A stretch of 36,270 bases of DNA from Streptomyces sp. HD. GTDB taxonomy: Bacteria > Actinomycetota > Actinomycetes > Streptomycetales > Streptomycetaceae. Below the pieces are notes generated by a model. The model had not been told where the DNA came from. It ran no database searches and worked only from the letters and a program-made list of their open reading frames with translations. A program made the translations under genes and the position numbers. Shown here one piece after another: positions 8,601 through 14,489 of the stretch. How positions within the stretch are numbered: the first letter of the stretch is position 1; every line of letters begins with the position of its first letter. The stretch lies in NCBI RefSeq assembly GCF_028369295.1, contig NZ_JAQMYP010000079.1, positions 1 through 36,270 of the forward strand, read 5' to 3'.

Positions 8601-9665
8601 GAGGCCGACGACTTCGACTGGGCGAAGGTCCCGGACCATCTGCGGATCTCCTTCCGGATCGTCGACGAACGGCGCCGCAGGCTGGCCGAGGACAAGGACC
8701 TGGAGGCGCTGAAGCTCAAGCTGAGGCCGAAGGCCCGCCAGGCCCTCTCCCAGGCCGCCGCGGCCACCGCCTCCCGCCAGGGCGGCGAGTCCCTGGAGCG
8801 CAAGGGCCTGACCGACTGGACGATCGGCTCGCTGACCCGCGTCTTCGAGACCCGCCGCGCCGGCCAGCCGGTCAAGGCGTACCCGGCGCTGGTGGACGAC
8901 GGCGACACGGTGTCGGTGCGCCTCTTCGACACGGAGGCGGAGCAGCAGCAGGCGATGTGGAAGGGCACGCGCCGCCTGATCCTGCGCAACATCCCGGTCA
9001 ATCCGGCGAAGTTCGCATCCGAGAAGCTGACGAACGCCCAGAAGCTGGCCCTGTCCGCCAATCCGCACGGCTCCGTCCAAGCCCTGTTCGACGACTGCGC
9101 GATGGCGGCGGCGGACAAGCTGATCGGTGACTTCGGGGGGCCGGTGTGGGACGAGGAGTCGTACCGGAAGCTGTACGACAAGGTGCGCGCCGAGATCGTG
9201 GACACGACGGTCCGTGCGGTCGGGCAGGTGCAGCAGGTGCTCGCCGCCTGGCAGGCCGCTGAGCGCCGCCTGAAGGGCGTGCGCAGCCCTGTCCTGCTGG
9301 CGAACCTCACGGACGTACGCAAGCAGCTGGACGCCCTTGTGAGGCCCGGTTTCGTGACGGAGGCGGGGCTGCGGCGCCAGCCCGACCTGATGCGCTACCT
9401 GATCGCGGTGGACCGGCGTCTCCAGCAGATGCCGACGAACGTCCAGCGCGACACCACGCGCATGGAGAAGGTCCACGAGATGCAGGACGAGTACGCCTGG
9501 CTCCTGGAGCAGATGCCGCAGGGACGCCCGGTGCCGCAGCAGGTGCTGGACGTCCGCTGGATGCTGGAGGAGCTCCGCGTGAGCTACTTCGCCCACGCTC
9601 TGGGCACGGCGTACCCGATCTCCGACAAGCGGATCGTGAAGACGATCGACACGCTGGCGCCGTAA
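5679..9665 (+). CDS. hrpA: ATP-dependent RNA helicase HrpA
   Basis: A 1328-residue DEAH-box RNA helicase, the usual size for bacterial HrpA (about 1300). In E. coli HrpA resolves stalled ribosomes on mRNA; that role here is inferred from family membership. In order, the sequence shows Walker A GETGSGKT (103-110), TQPRRIAA, DEAH (201-204), SAT, and the C-terminal helicase motifs (TNVAETSLTVPGIKYVID, QRKGRCGR), then the helicase-associated and OB-fold regions and the long DUF3418-type C-terminal domain peculiar to HrpA. No frameshift is seen. ATG 5679 has only a weak GAGATCC upstream. It stands alone between two tRNA regions, bracketed by identical tRNA-Asp genes. Confidence 0.96.
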   Translation: MSTQPAPATPALGPLAPRLTELSLRDAHRLGRRLEGARKIRKPEARAAVLAEIEAEIAKGEERIAGRRTRVPAVTYPEQLPVSQKKSDIADAIRDHQVVIVAGETGSGKTTQIPKICLELGRGVRGMIGHTQPRRIAARTVAERVAEELDTPLGEAVGWKVRFTDQVNPDATFIKLMTDGILLAEIQTDRELRAYDTIIIDEAHERSLNIDFLLGYLAQLLPKRPDLKVVITSATIDPERFSRHFGDAPIIEVSGRTYPVEVRYRPLLEEDSEDSDRDQITAICDAVEELQGEGKGDILVFLSGEREIRDTADALVKKNYRFTEVLPLYARLSHAEQHRVFQPHTGRRIVLATNVAETSLTVPGIKYVIDPGFARISRYSHRTKVQRLPIEPISQASANQRKGRCGRTSDGVCIRLYSEDDFVARPEFTDAEILRTNLASVILQMTAAGLGDIEKFPFIDPPDHRNIRDGVQLLQELGAIDPAEKDVRKRLTQTGRKLAQLPVDPRLARMVLEADRNGCVREVMVIAAALSIQDPRERPADKQAQADQQHARFKDETSDFLAYLNLWRYVREQQRERGSSSFRRMCKQEYLNFLRIREWQDIYTQLRTVAKQMGIHLNEDDAPADHIHISLLAGLLSHIGMKDVKESKDSGPGGRKEGGRNEYLGARNAKFAVFPGSALFKKPPRFVMSAELVETSRLWARVNAKIEPEWVEPLAEHLLKRTYSEPHWEKDQAAVMAYEKVTLYGVPIVAQRKVNYGRIDPETSRELFIRNALVEGDWRTHHKFFADNRKLLSEVEELEHRARRRDIVVDDETLFDFYDEKVPEHVVSGAHFDSWWKRKRHEEPEFLDFEREMLIRESAAAVTKADYPDSWRQGQLKFRVTYQFEPGADADGVTVHIPLQVLNQVTDEGFDWQIPGLREELVTELIRSLPKPIRRHYVPAPNFAKRFLDASVPLQEPLTVTMARELKRMVGVPFEADDFDWAKVPDHLRISFRIVDERRRRLAEDKDLEALKLKLRPKARQALSQAAAATASRQGGESLERKGLTDWTIGSLTRVFETRRAGQPVKAYPALVDDGDTVSVRLFDTEAEQQQAMWKGTRRLILRNIPVNPAKFASEKLTNAQKLALSANPHGSVQALFDDCAMAAADKLIGDFGGPVWDEESYRKLYDKVRAEIVDTTVRAVGQVQQVLAAWQAAERRLKGVRSPVLLANLTDVRKQLDALVRPGFVTEAGLRRQPDLMRYLIAVDRRLQQMPTNVQRDTTRMEKVHEMQDEYAWLLEQMPQGRPVPQQVLDVRWMLEELRVSYFAHALGTAYPISDKRIVKTIDTLAP

Positions 9666-9687
9666 CGGACCGTGCACACTGGGTGAG

Positions 9688-9718
9688 TTCGACCAGCGGG
9701 CTCACCCTCCTGTACAGT
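9688..9718 (+). promoter_or_regulatory. Candidate promoter of the second tRNA-Asp
   Basis: TTCGAC (9688) and an extended -10, TGTACAGT with hexamer TACAGT at 9713-9718, are separated by 19 bp. The spacing is long, but the position 42 nt before the tRNA fits. Confidence 0.4.
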
Positions 9719-9759
9719 CTCTTCTCGCAGCGCAACGCATGAATGGCGCAGCGAAACCT

Positions 9760-9834
9760 GGTCCTGTGGAGCAGTTTGGAGTGCTCGCCACCCTGTCAAG
9801 GTGGAGGCCGCGGGTTCAAATCCCGTCAGGACCG
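9760..9834 (+). tRNA. tRNA-Asp (GTC anticodon), copy 2
   Basis: A 75-nt cloverleaf identical to 4663-4737. It has its own promoter candidate and is followed by a terminator. A damaged copy of its 3' half lies 116 bp downstream at 9904-9974. Confidence 0.97.
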
Positions 9835-9846
9835 CAGCAAGAATGA

Positions 9847-9880
9847 GGGCCCCCACCGGCAACGGATGGGGGCCTTCTTC
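9847..9880 (+). terminator. Terminator of tRNA-Asp copy 2
   Basis: GGGCCCCCACCG pairs imperfectly with CGGATGGGGGCC around a GCAA loop and is followed by TTCTTC. The same arrangement, with a different stem sequence, follows the broken tRNA copy downstream. Confidence 0.75.
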
Positions 9881-9903
9881 CATCCCACACCTCACCCATC
9901 CCA

Positions 9904-9974
9904 CCACCCTGTCAAGGTGGAGGCCGCGCCCGCGGCGCAGCCGCAATCGAGTGCAGCAAATCCCGTCAGGACCG
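9904..9974 (+). pseudogene. Broken tandem copy of tRNA-Asp (3' half with insertion)
   Basis: The anticodon arm CCACCCTGTCAAGGTGG and the following AGGCCGCG (9904-9928) match the intact tRNA exactly. At 9929-9957, 29 nt replace the five bases GGTTC of the T arm. The match then resumes (AAATCCCGTCAGGACCGCAG) through the acceptor 3' strand and beyond. The acceptor 5' strand and D arm are missing, so no cloverleaf can form. The inserted segment contains a small palindrome, GCGGC-GCA-GCCGC. Homology continues through a terminator and a shared tail. Confidence 0.85.
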
Positions 9975-9984
9975 CAGCAGGAAT

Positions 9985-10020
9985 GAGGGCCCGCATCCGA
10001 TACCGGATGCGGGCCCTCTT
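9985..10020 (+). terminator. Terminator after the broken tRNA copy
   Basis: A perfect 15-bp stem (GAGGGCCCGCATCCG and its complement) around a 4-nt loop, followed by TT. It is stronger than the corresponding terminator of the intact copy. Confidence 0.8.
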
Positions 10021-10054
10021 CCGTCCCACACCTCACCCGTCCACACTGGGCAAG

Positions 10055-10085
10055 GCCCGCTTCCCGCAAGAGAGCGGGCTCCTTC
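10055..10085 (+). terminator. Third successive hairpin after tRNA-Asp
   Basis: GCCCGCT pairs with AGCGGGC (10073-10079) around an 11-nt loop and is followed by TCCTTCG. It may be a backup terminator. Confidence 0.5.
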
Positions 10086-10112
10086 GTGCTTCCCTGCGCG
10101 ACGGCGGCCATC

Positions 10113-10141
10113 TTGACGGAGTCACATTCGCTCGGTACCCA
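10113..10141 (+). promoter_or_regulatory. Candidate promoter of the small CxxC gene
   Basis: TTGACG (10113-10118) is a strong -35 match. TACCCA (10136-10141), 17 bp further on, is a moderate -10. The start codon follows about 42 nt later. Confidence 0.5.
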
Positions 10142-10182
10142 GAAATCAGGGCACTTCCCCGTGTGGCCCCCGGAGGTGGCGT

Positions 10183-10377
10183 ATGGCGGCATCGGCACGG
10201 CACGAAACGCGGGCGTTGCTCCGCGCGCACCTGTCAGCCGCCTCCTCCTATCGACATCTGACCCGGCACTGCCCGATCTGCCATCACCTGCTGCGGCTGG
10301 CGATGGGCTCCGCACCGCATGCCGCTCGGCCGGCTCCGGCCGAGGTCGGCGGGGACGAAACCGCTTCCACCGCGTGA
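10183..10377 (+). CDS. Small CxxC protein, DUF6274-like
   Basis: A 64-residue protein, mostly basic and His-rich, with RHCPICHHLLRLAM at the centre. The CxxC flanked by His residues could bind a metal or be redox active. The remainder is Ala/Pro-rich. A near-perfect ribosome site, GGAGGT, sits 5 nt before ATG 10183, and a promoter candidate lies just upstream, so the frame is well supported. It resembles, from memory, a Streptomyces-restricted family next to bldC that I recall as DUF6274; the family name should be treated as provisional. The function is unknown. Its position between the tRNA-Asp region and bldC agrees with conserved order in Streptomyces. Confidence 0.72.
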   Translation: MAASARHETRALLRAHLSAASSYRHLTRHCPICHHLLRLAMGSAPHAARPAPAEVGGDETASTA

Positions 10378-10546
10378 CGGGTCGGGGGCGTCAACTCCCG
10401 TACTTCCATGGGGCGCTGGAGCACGCGGCTCCTTTTAGCGCACACACGCCAGAGGCAACAAGCACCGAGGCGTGTGACGGGTGTCACCGCATGAGTTTCC
10501 CGGAGCGCGGTACTTACACCTCACCTACAACTGGTCAATTTAATAT

Positions 10547-10558
10547 GTGCAATTGCAC
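10547..10558. promoter_or_regulatory. Palindrome in an AT-rich patch of the 10378-10751 gap
   Basis: GTGCAATTGCAC is a perfect 12-bp palindrome inside an unusually AT-rich patch (about 10508-10560). It may be an operator. I see no credible gene in 10378-10751. Confidence 0.35.
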
Positions 10559-10751
10559 CAGCTTCCTGCGATCGCCCGCCACACGCTCAGTGACCGCCCA
10601 GGGCCCGCCCAGGAGTCACGCAGGAGCCACGCAGAAGCCGCTCACGGGCCGTCCAGGAACCGTCCAGGGCGGCTCCACAGGAGCGCCGATCCGCCTCCGC
10701 AGGCCCCGACCGCCCGCCACGGAACCCCCGGCCGGCACACACTCCGCACAC

Positions 10752-10790
10752 AAAAAGATCGCGCTGGACTCGGCGGAGTCCAGCGCGATC
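10752..10790 (-). terminator. Terminator of bldC
   Basis: A perfect 14-bp stem (GATCGCGCTGGACT and its complement, 10757-10770 with 10777-10790) is followed on the minus strand by TTTTT (10756-10752). The orientation fits transcription of bldC, whose stop is 146 bp upstream in that direction. Confidence 0.87.
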
Positions 10791-10936
10791 CACGACGCAC
10801 CCTGGTTACGTGCCTGACAAGCTTTGATCGGCTCGGGCGTGGGCTCTGTTGGGGCAGAACCCGCGTCGCTTGGAGCTAGAGTCCGGGCGCCGCGGCAAGT
10901 TGGGGGAACTGCCGGTTTGCCCGGTTATGCAGTTGT

Positions 10937-11143
10937 TCAGGCCTCGCTGCGCTGCTGCGGGATGCCCGCGAGCAGTGCGCGGACCTCAGCCTCGCGGTAG
11001 CGGCGGTGTCCGCCGAGCGTACGGATGGAAGTAAGCTTCCCCGCCTTCGCCCACCGCGTGACCGTCTTGGGGTCGACGCGGAACATCGTGGCGACCTCAG
11101 CCGGGGTCAGCAGCGGCTCGGCATCAGGGGTGCGAGCGGTCAT
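10937..11143 (-). CDS. bldC: Developmental regulator BldC, MerR-type DNA-binding domain only
   Basis: A 68-residue protein that is essentially one MerR-like winged helix (LLTPAEVATMFRVDPKTVTRWAKAGKL, then the wing LGGHRRYREAEVRALL) with no effector or dimerisation domain. In Streptomyces BldC controls entry into development and binds as head-to-tail multimers on direct repeats. The sequence matches BldC as I remember it nearly throughout. ATG 11143 has the strong ribosome site GAGGAGG 6 nt upstream. A perfect 8-bp hairpin lies directly 5' of that site. The gene has its own terminator at 10752-10790 and a long upstream gap, consistent with a single-gene unit. Confidence 0.97.
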   Translation of the reverse strand: MTARTPDAEPLLTPAEVATMFRVDPKTVTRWAKAGKLTSIRTLGGHRRYREAEVRALLAGIPQQRSEA

Positions 11144-11159
11144 GAGCGGCCTCCTCGGG

Positions 11160-11181
11160 AGAACCGAACCTTCTCGGTTCT
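11160..11181 (-). promoter_or_regulatory. Hairpin in the bldC leader, next to the ribosome site
   Basis: AGAACCGA-(6 nt)-TCGGTTCT is a perfect 8-bp inverted repeat ending 3 bp from the GAGGAGG ribosome site (11150-11156). Its position would allow an effect on translation start, or it could be an operator. Either is inference. Confidence 0.5.
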
Positions 11182-11377
11182 TTCCTCTAAATTCTGCACC
11201 TTGACCCGCGTTGCCCGAAATGGCGCACACGAGTCGAGTCGGTTATAGGACGAACGGCTTGTCCTCGGCACTACAACTACACCATCTGTCCAGCCGCGTC
11301 GGCCAAACCGATGGAATTGCCCTCCCAGGTGTTCATCAGCGACGGAAGCCGATGGACCATGCCATAGCGGACAGTCA

Positions 11378-11406
11378 CGCCACTGTGACGATCAGTCACA
11401 GTGGCG
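11378..11406. promoter_or_regulatory. Perfect 12-bp inverted repeat upstream of bldC
   Basis: CGCCACTGTGAC-(5 nt)-GTCACAGTGGCG lies 235-263 bp upstream of the bldC start and about 310 bp beyond the stop of the 11714-12556 gene. There is no T tract on either strand, so a protein-binding site is as likely as a terminator. The surrounding 11182-11713 gap holds no gene I can support. A second small palindrome, ACGTGG-T-CCACGT, lies at 11670-11682. Confidence 0.6.
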
Positions 11407-11713
11407 CGCAGGAGTCACAAGACCCCCCAAAGCGTGCAATGTCGAGAGAGAGCCCTCCCCGGACTCCTTGTCCTATTTTGGCACGAGGAAGGGTTAGGGG
11501 CGCAAGGGCCGCGTACGTGCGGTCCGTCACGCTTACGCGCGTTGACGCGTCCTTGATGCATACGCCCGGATCGGGTCCTACGTCCCTTGTTGACGTGACA
11601 TCAAGAACCTCAGAGCGAGCACGAAACCCCAAAACGGGCGCTCCGTCAAACGCCAGTTCGTTACATCACACGTGGTCCACGTCACATGGTTCGACCGACC
11701 GCACCCGGGCCGC

Positions 11714-12556
11714 TCAGTTCGCCGAACGCCGGTCCCGCACCGCCCGCCACCGCTCCACGAGCCGTGCGTACGCCGCCCCCGCGGCCGCCCCGTCGCCGCG
11801 CCTGAGCGCGTCGATGCCGTCGGCCACGTCGGCCGCCGAGTGGTCGTCCTCCAGGTCGCCGGCCGGCAGGGTGTGCACCAGGCCGCCGTAGTCCAGCTCG
11901 ACCAGTGAGCGCGGGTGGAACTCCTCCAGCCAGCGCCCGACGTCCACCAGGCCGTCGATGAGCGGCCCTTCGTCGATGGCGTCCTTCAGCGTCCGCAGGG
12001 CCCGCGCCACCCGTCGCCGCGCCTGCACCATCGGCGTCCGGTAGCGCAGCATCGGCGGGATCTCGCCCGAGCCCTTGTCGAAGCGCCGCTCCTCGTCCGA
12101 CACCAGCACGAACCAGTGCAGCGGCACCTGCCAGGTCGAGGTGCGGATCCACGGCCGGGCGTCCGGGTTGCGGGCCAGCCAGCGCTCGTAGTCCTGGGCG
12201 GCCTGGCGCCGTACGACGAGCGGCAGCACCGCCTCCAGGACCGGCTTCGGCAGCTCCTCGGCGAGCTCCCCGAGCGCCTGCCAGCCGCGCAGCCGGGTGC
12301 GCCACGGGCACACGCACAGCACCCCGTCGACCTCCAGCACGAAGGCGTCGCTGCTCTCGTGCACGGGCACGGGGATGGGCGGGGTGGGCAGCAAGTCGGC
12401 CAGGGAGCGGCGCAGTTCGTCCTGGTACGAGGGGCGGTCGGGGCGGCGGGCGTAGCGGGCCCAGTGGCTGCGCTCGGGCTCGGGGAAGGCGGCCAGCGGC
12501 TCGTAGACGCGCAGATAGGCCGCGTACGGGACGATCACCGAGGACACCTTGGGCAC
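11714..12556 (-). CDS. Uncharacterised 280-residue protein
   Basis: I do not recognise this protein's family. It is soluble, without signal peptide or membrane segments, and is rich in Trp, Arg and Leu (RTSTWQVPLHWFVLVSDEERRF near the middle). It begins VPKVSSVIVPYAAYLRVYEPLAAF and contains a hydrophobic patch, AFVLEVDGVLCVCPWRTRLRGW, around residues 85-105. GTG 12556 is preferred because GGGAGGGAG lies about 7 nt upstream; the frame is open for 17 more codons without a better site. In remembered Streptomyces gene order a conserved hypothetical occupies this place between bldC and vdh, divergent from vdh, which supports it as a real gene. Confidence 0.8.
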   Translation of the reverse strand: MPKVSSVIVPYAAYLRVYEPLAAFPEPERSHWARYARRPDRPSYQDELRRSLADLLPTPPIPVPVHESSDAFVLEVDGVLCVCPWRTRLRGWQALGELAEELPKPVLEAVLPLVVRRQAAQDYERWLARNPDARPWIRTSTWQVPLHWFVLVSDEERRFDKGSGEIPPMLRYRTPMVQARRRVARALRTLKDAIDEGPLIDGLVDVGRWLEEFHPRSLVELDYGGLVHTLPAGDLEDDHSAADVADGIDALRRGDGAAAGAAYARLVERWRAVRDRRSAN

Positions 12557-12645
12557 GCCTGCTCCCTCCCCCGCCCTCTGCCAGGAAAACCTGCGAAACC
12601 CGCTCACAAAGATGCGGGAAAACTATGCAAATCGTCGCACGGCCT

Positions 12646-12658
12646 TACTCCGCGAGTA
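12646..12658. promoter_or_regulatory. Palindrome in the vdh divergent intergenic region
   Basis: TACTC-CGC-GAGTA is a perfect 5-bp inverted repeat, extendable by one or two imperfect pairs, lying about 25 bp before the presumed vdh promoter. It is a candidate operator for the divergent pair. Confidence 0.4.
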
Positions 12659-12679
12659 GGTGATCCTGAGCACTGCGGG

Positions 12680-12706
12680 TTGGACGGGCGCCGAGGGGTC
12701 TAATCT
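12680..12706 (+). promoter_or_regulatory. Candidate vdh promoter
   Basis: TTGGAC (12680-12685) and TAATCT (12701-12706) are good hexamers, but the 15-bp spacing is short. Confidence 0.4.
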
Positions 12707-12777
12707 CATGCTCACAAGCCCCCGCCACCCGTACGGGAGCTCGCTCCAACCGCCGCCAGTACTCAGGAGTCACCACA

Positions 12778-13875
12778 GTGACCGACGTAACACACGGCGT
12801 CCTGCACACCCTGTTCCACTCGGACCAGGGGGGTCATGAGCAAGTCGTGCTCTGCCAGGACCGCGCCAGCGGCCTCAAGGCCGTCATCGCCATCCACTCC
12901 ACCGCTCTGGGCCCTGCCCTCGGCGGTACGCGCTTCTACCCGTACGCGACCGAGGAAGAGGCCGTCGCCGACGCCCTGAACCTCGCGCGCGGGATGTCGT
13001 ACAAGAACGCCATGGCCGGTCTCGACCACGGCGGCGGCAAGGCCGTGATCATCGGCGACCCGGACCGGATCAAGAGCGAGGAGCTGCTGCTGGCCTACGG
13101 CCGGTTCGTGGCCTCGCTCGGCGGCCGCTACGTCACCGCCTGCGACGTCGGTACGTACGTCGCCGACATGGACGTGGTGGCACGCGAGTGCCGCTGGACG
13201 ACCGGACGCTCGCCGGAGAACGGCGGCGCCGGCGACTCCTCCGTGCTCACCGCGTTCGGCGTCTACCAGGGCATGCGGGCCTCCGCCCAGCACCTGTGGG
13301 GCGATCCGTCGCTGCGCGACCGCAAGATCGGCATCGCGGGCGTCGGCAAGGTCGGCCACCACCTGGTGGAGCACCTGCGCGCGGAGGGCGCCGAGGTCGT
13401 GATCACCGATGTGCGCGAGGAGGCCGTGGGCCGGATCCTCGCCGCCCACCCGACGGGCGTGACGGCCGTCGCCGACACCGCCACCCTGATCCGCGCCGAG
13501 GGCCTGGACATCTACGCCCCCTGCGCGCTCGGCGGGGCCCTGAACGACGACACCGTGCCCGCGCTGACCGCGAAGATCGTCTGCGGTGCCGCCAACAACC
13601 AGCTCGAACACCCGGGCGTCGAGAAGGACCTCGCCGACCGCGGGATCCTCTACGCGCCCGACTACGTGGTGAACGCCGGCGGTGTCATCCAGGTCGCCGA
13701 CGAGCTGCACGGCTTCGACTTCGACCGGTGCAAGGCGAAGGCGTCGAAGATCTACGACACCACGCTGGCCATATTCGCACGTGCGAAGACGGATGGAATT
13801 CCGCCGGCCGCCGCGGCCGACCGGATCGCCGAGCAGCGGATGCACGAGGCCGCGGAGGCGCGCAAGACGCGCTGA
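12778..13875 (+). CDS. vdh: Valine (branched-chain amino acid) dehydrogenase
   Basis: An NAD-dependent enzyme that oxidatively deaminates valine, leucine and isoleucine to 2-oxo acids, feeding branched-chain acyl-CoA starters into fatty acids and polyketides. The 365-residue length and the sequence fit the Glu/Leu/Phe/Val dehydrogenase family. The substrate loop GLDHGGGKAVIIGDP carries the catalytic Lys (about residue 88), DVGTYVADMD follows, and the Rossmann glycines are in GIAGVGKVGHHLVEHL. GTG 12778 has AGGAG 10 nt upstream. The C-terminus ends normally at RKTR. It is a single gene, divergent from the uncharacterised 280-residue protein. Valine preference comes from the Streptomyces orthologue rather than from residues I can read. 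Confidence 0.95.
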   Translation: MTDVTHGVLHTLFHSDQGGHEQVVLCQDRASGLKAVIAIHSTALGPALGGTRFYPYATEEEAVADALNLARGMSYKNAMAGLDHGGGKAVIIGDPDRIKSEELLLAYGRFVASLGGRYVTACDVGTYVADMDVVARECRWTTGRSPENGGAGDSSVLTAFGVYQGMRASAQHLWGDPSLRDRKIGIAGVGKVGHHLVEHLRAEGAEVVITDVREEAVGRILAAHPTGVTAVADTATLIRAEGLDIYAPCALGGALNDDTVPALTAKIVCGAANNQLEHPGVEKDLADRGILYAPDYVVNAGGVIQVADELHGFDFDRCKAKASKIYDTTLAIFARAKTDGIPPAAAADRIAEQRMHEAAEARKTR

Positions 13876-14075
13876 CGAGGTTTGGCCGGTACCCGTCGGC
13901 GCACGCTTAGAGAGAACTCTCACGTTCGTCGGCGGGTCGGCCGCCAAGAAGTGGTTAAAATCGCGGTTGACCAGCGGGGACAGGGCACCCCGAGGGTTCT
14001 GGGCCCAGGCACGTCCTGCGGGCGACGTACCGTATGGGCGCGGGCTCAGGTACCGTGGAAGCCCTACGGACCGGT

Positions 14076-14089
14076 CTCTCCGAGGAGAG
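14076..14089 (+). other. Small hairpin in the DUF3073 leader
   Basis: CTCTCC-GA-GGAGAG lies about 70 nt before the DUF3073 start. The 13876-14159 gap also has a palindrome, GAGAG-AA-CTCTC, at 13910-13921 and two copies of GTACCGT (14027, 14050), the second a possible -10 element. Confidence 0.35.
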
Positions 14090-14159
14090 CCCGTTCTAGA
14101 TCATGAACGCGTGTCAAGACTCTGGGGCCGTCGAGCCCCGTCACCGAGGGGGTCGAGCC

Positions 14160-14414
14160 ATGGGGCGCGGCCGGGCCAAGGCCAAGCAGACGAAGGTCGC
14201 CCGCCAGCTGAAGTACAACAGCGGCGGGACTGACCTGTCGCGTCTGGCCAACGAGCTGGGCGCTTCGACTTCGAGCCAGCCGCCGAACGGCGAGCCGTTC
14301 GAGGACGACGAAGAAGACGACCCGTACGCCCAGTACGCGGATCTCTACAACAACGACGATGAGGACGAGGACGACGAGTCCGGTCCCACGTCGCAACAAC
14401 GCCGCGGCGCTTGA
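14160..14414 (+). CDS. DUF3073 protein
   Basis: An 84-residue actinobacterial protein of unknown function. The basic N-terminal half (MGRGRAKAKQTKVARQLKYN, then TDLSRLANEL) is the conserved DUF3073 core. The C-terminal half is highly acidic (EDDEEDDPYAQYADLY, DDEDEDDES). The sharp charge division suggests RNA or nucleic-acid binding with a disordered tail, but nothing is proven. ATG 14160 begins the conserved MGRGRAK and has GAGGGG about 8 nt upstream; the in-frame upstream extension to 14103 is not conserved-looking. A strong terminator follows 17 nt after the stop. Confidence 0.93.
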   Translation: MGRGRAKAKQTKVARQLKYNSGGTDLSRLANELGASTSSQPPNGEPFEDDEEDDPYAQYADLYNNDDEDEDDESGPTSQQRRGA

Positions 14415-14431
14415 CTATCCAGCAGTGCCTG

Positions 14432-14469
14432 ACCCGGTCCTGAGCGGTTACCCCGCCGGACCGGGTTTT
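14432..14469 (+). terminator. Terminator of the DUF3073 gene
   Basis: ACCCGGTCC pairs perfectly with GGACCGGGT around a 17-nt loop and is followed by TTT. It lies between convergent genes and could also serve purM, whose stop is at 14490. Confidence 0.82.
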
Positions 14470-14489
14470 GCGCTGCTGTCGCGCCGGTC

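Noticed and set aside
5520..9677. Minus-strand open frame of 1385 codons across hrpA
   Set aside because: HrpA is fully supported on the plus strand; the antisense product is Leu/Arg/His/Asp-rich without motifs.
10547..10879. 110-codon plus-strand frame in the gap before bldC
   Set aside because: It runs through the bldC terminator hairpin, has no ribosome site and shows biased Arg/Pro composition.
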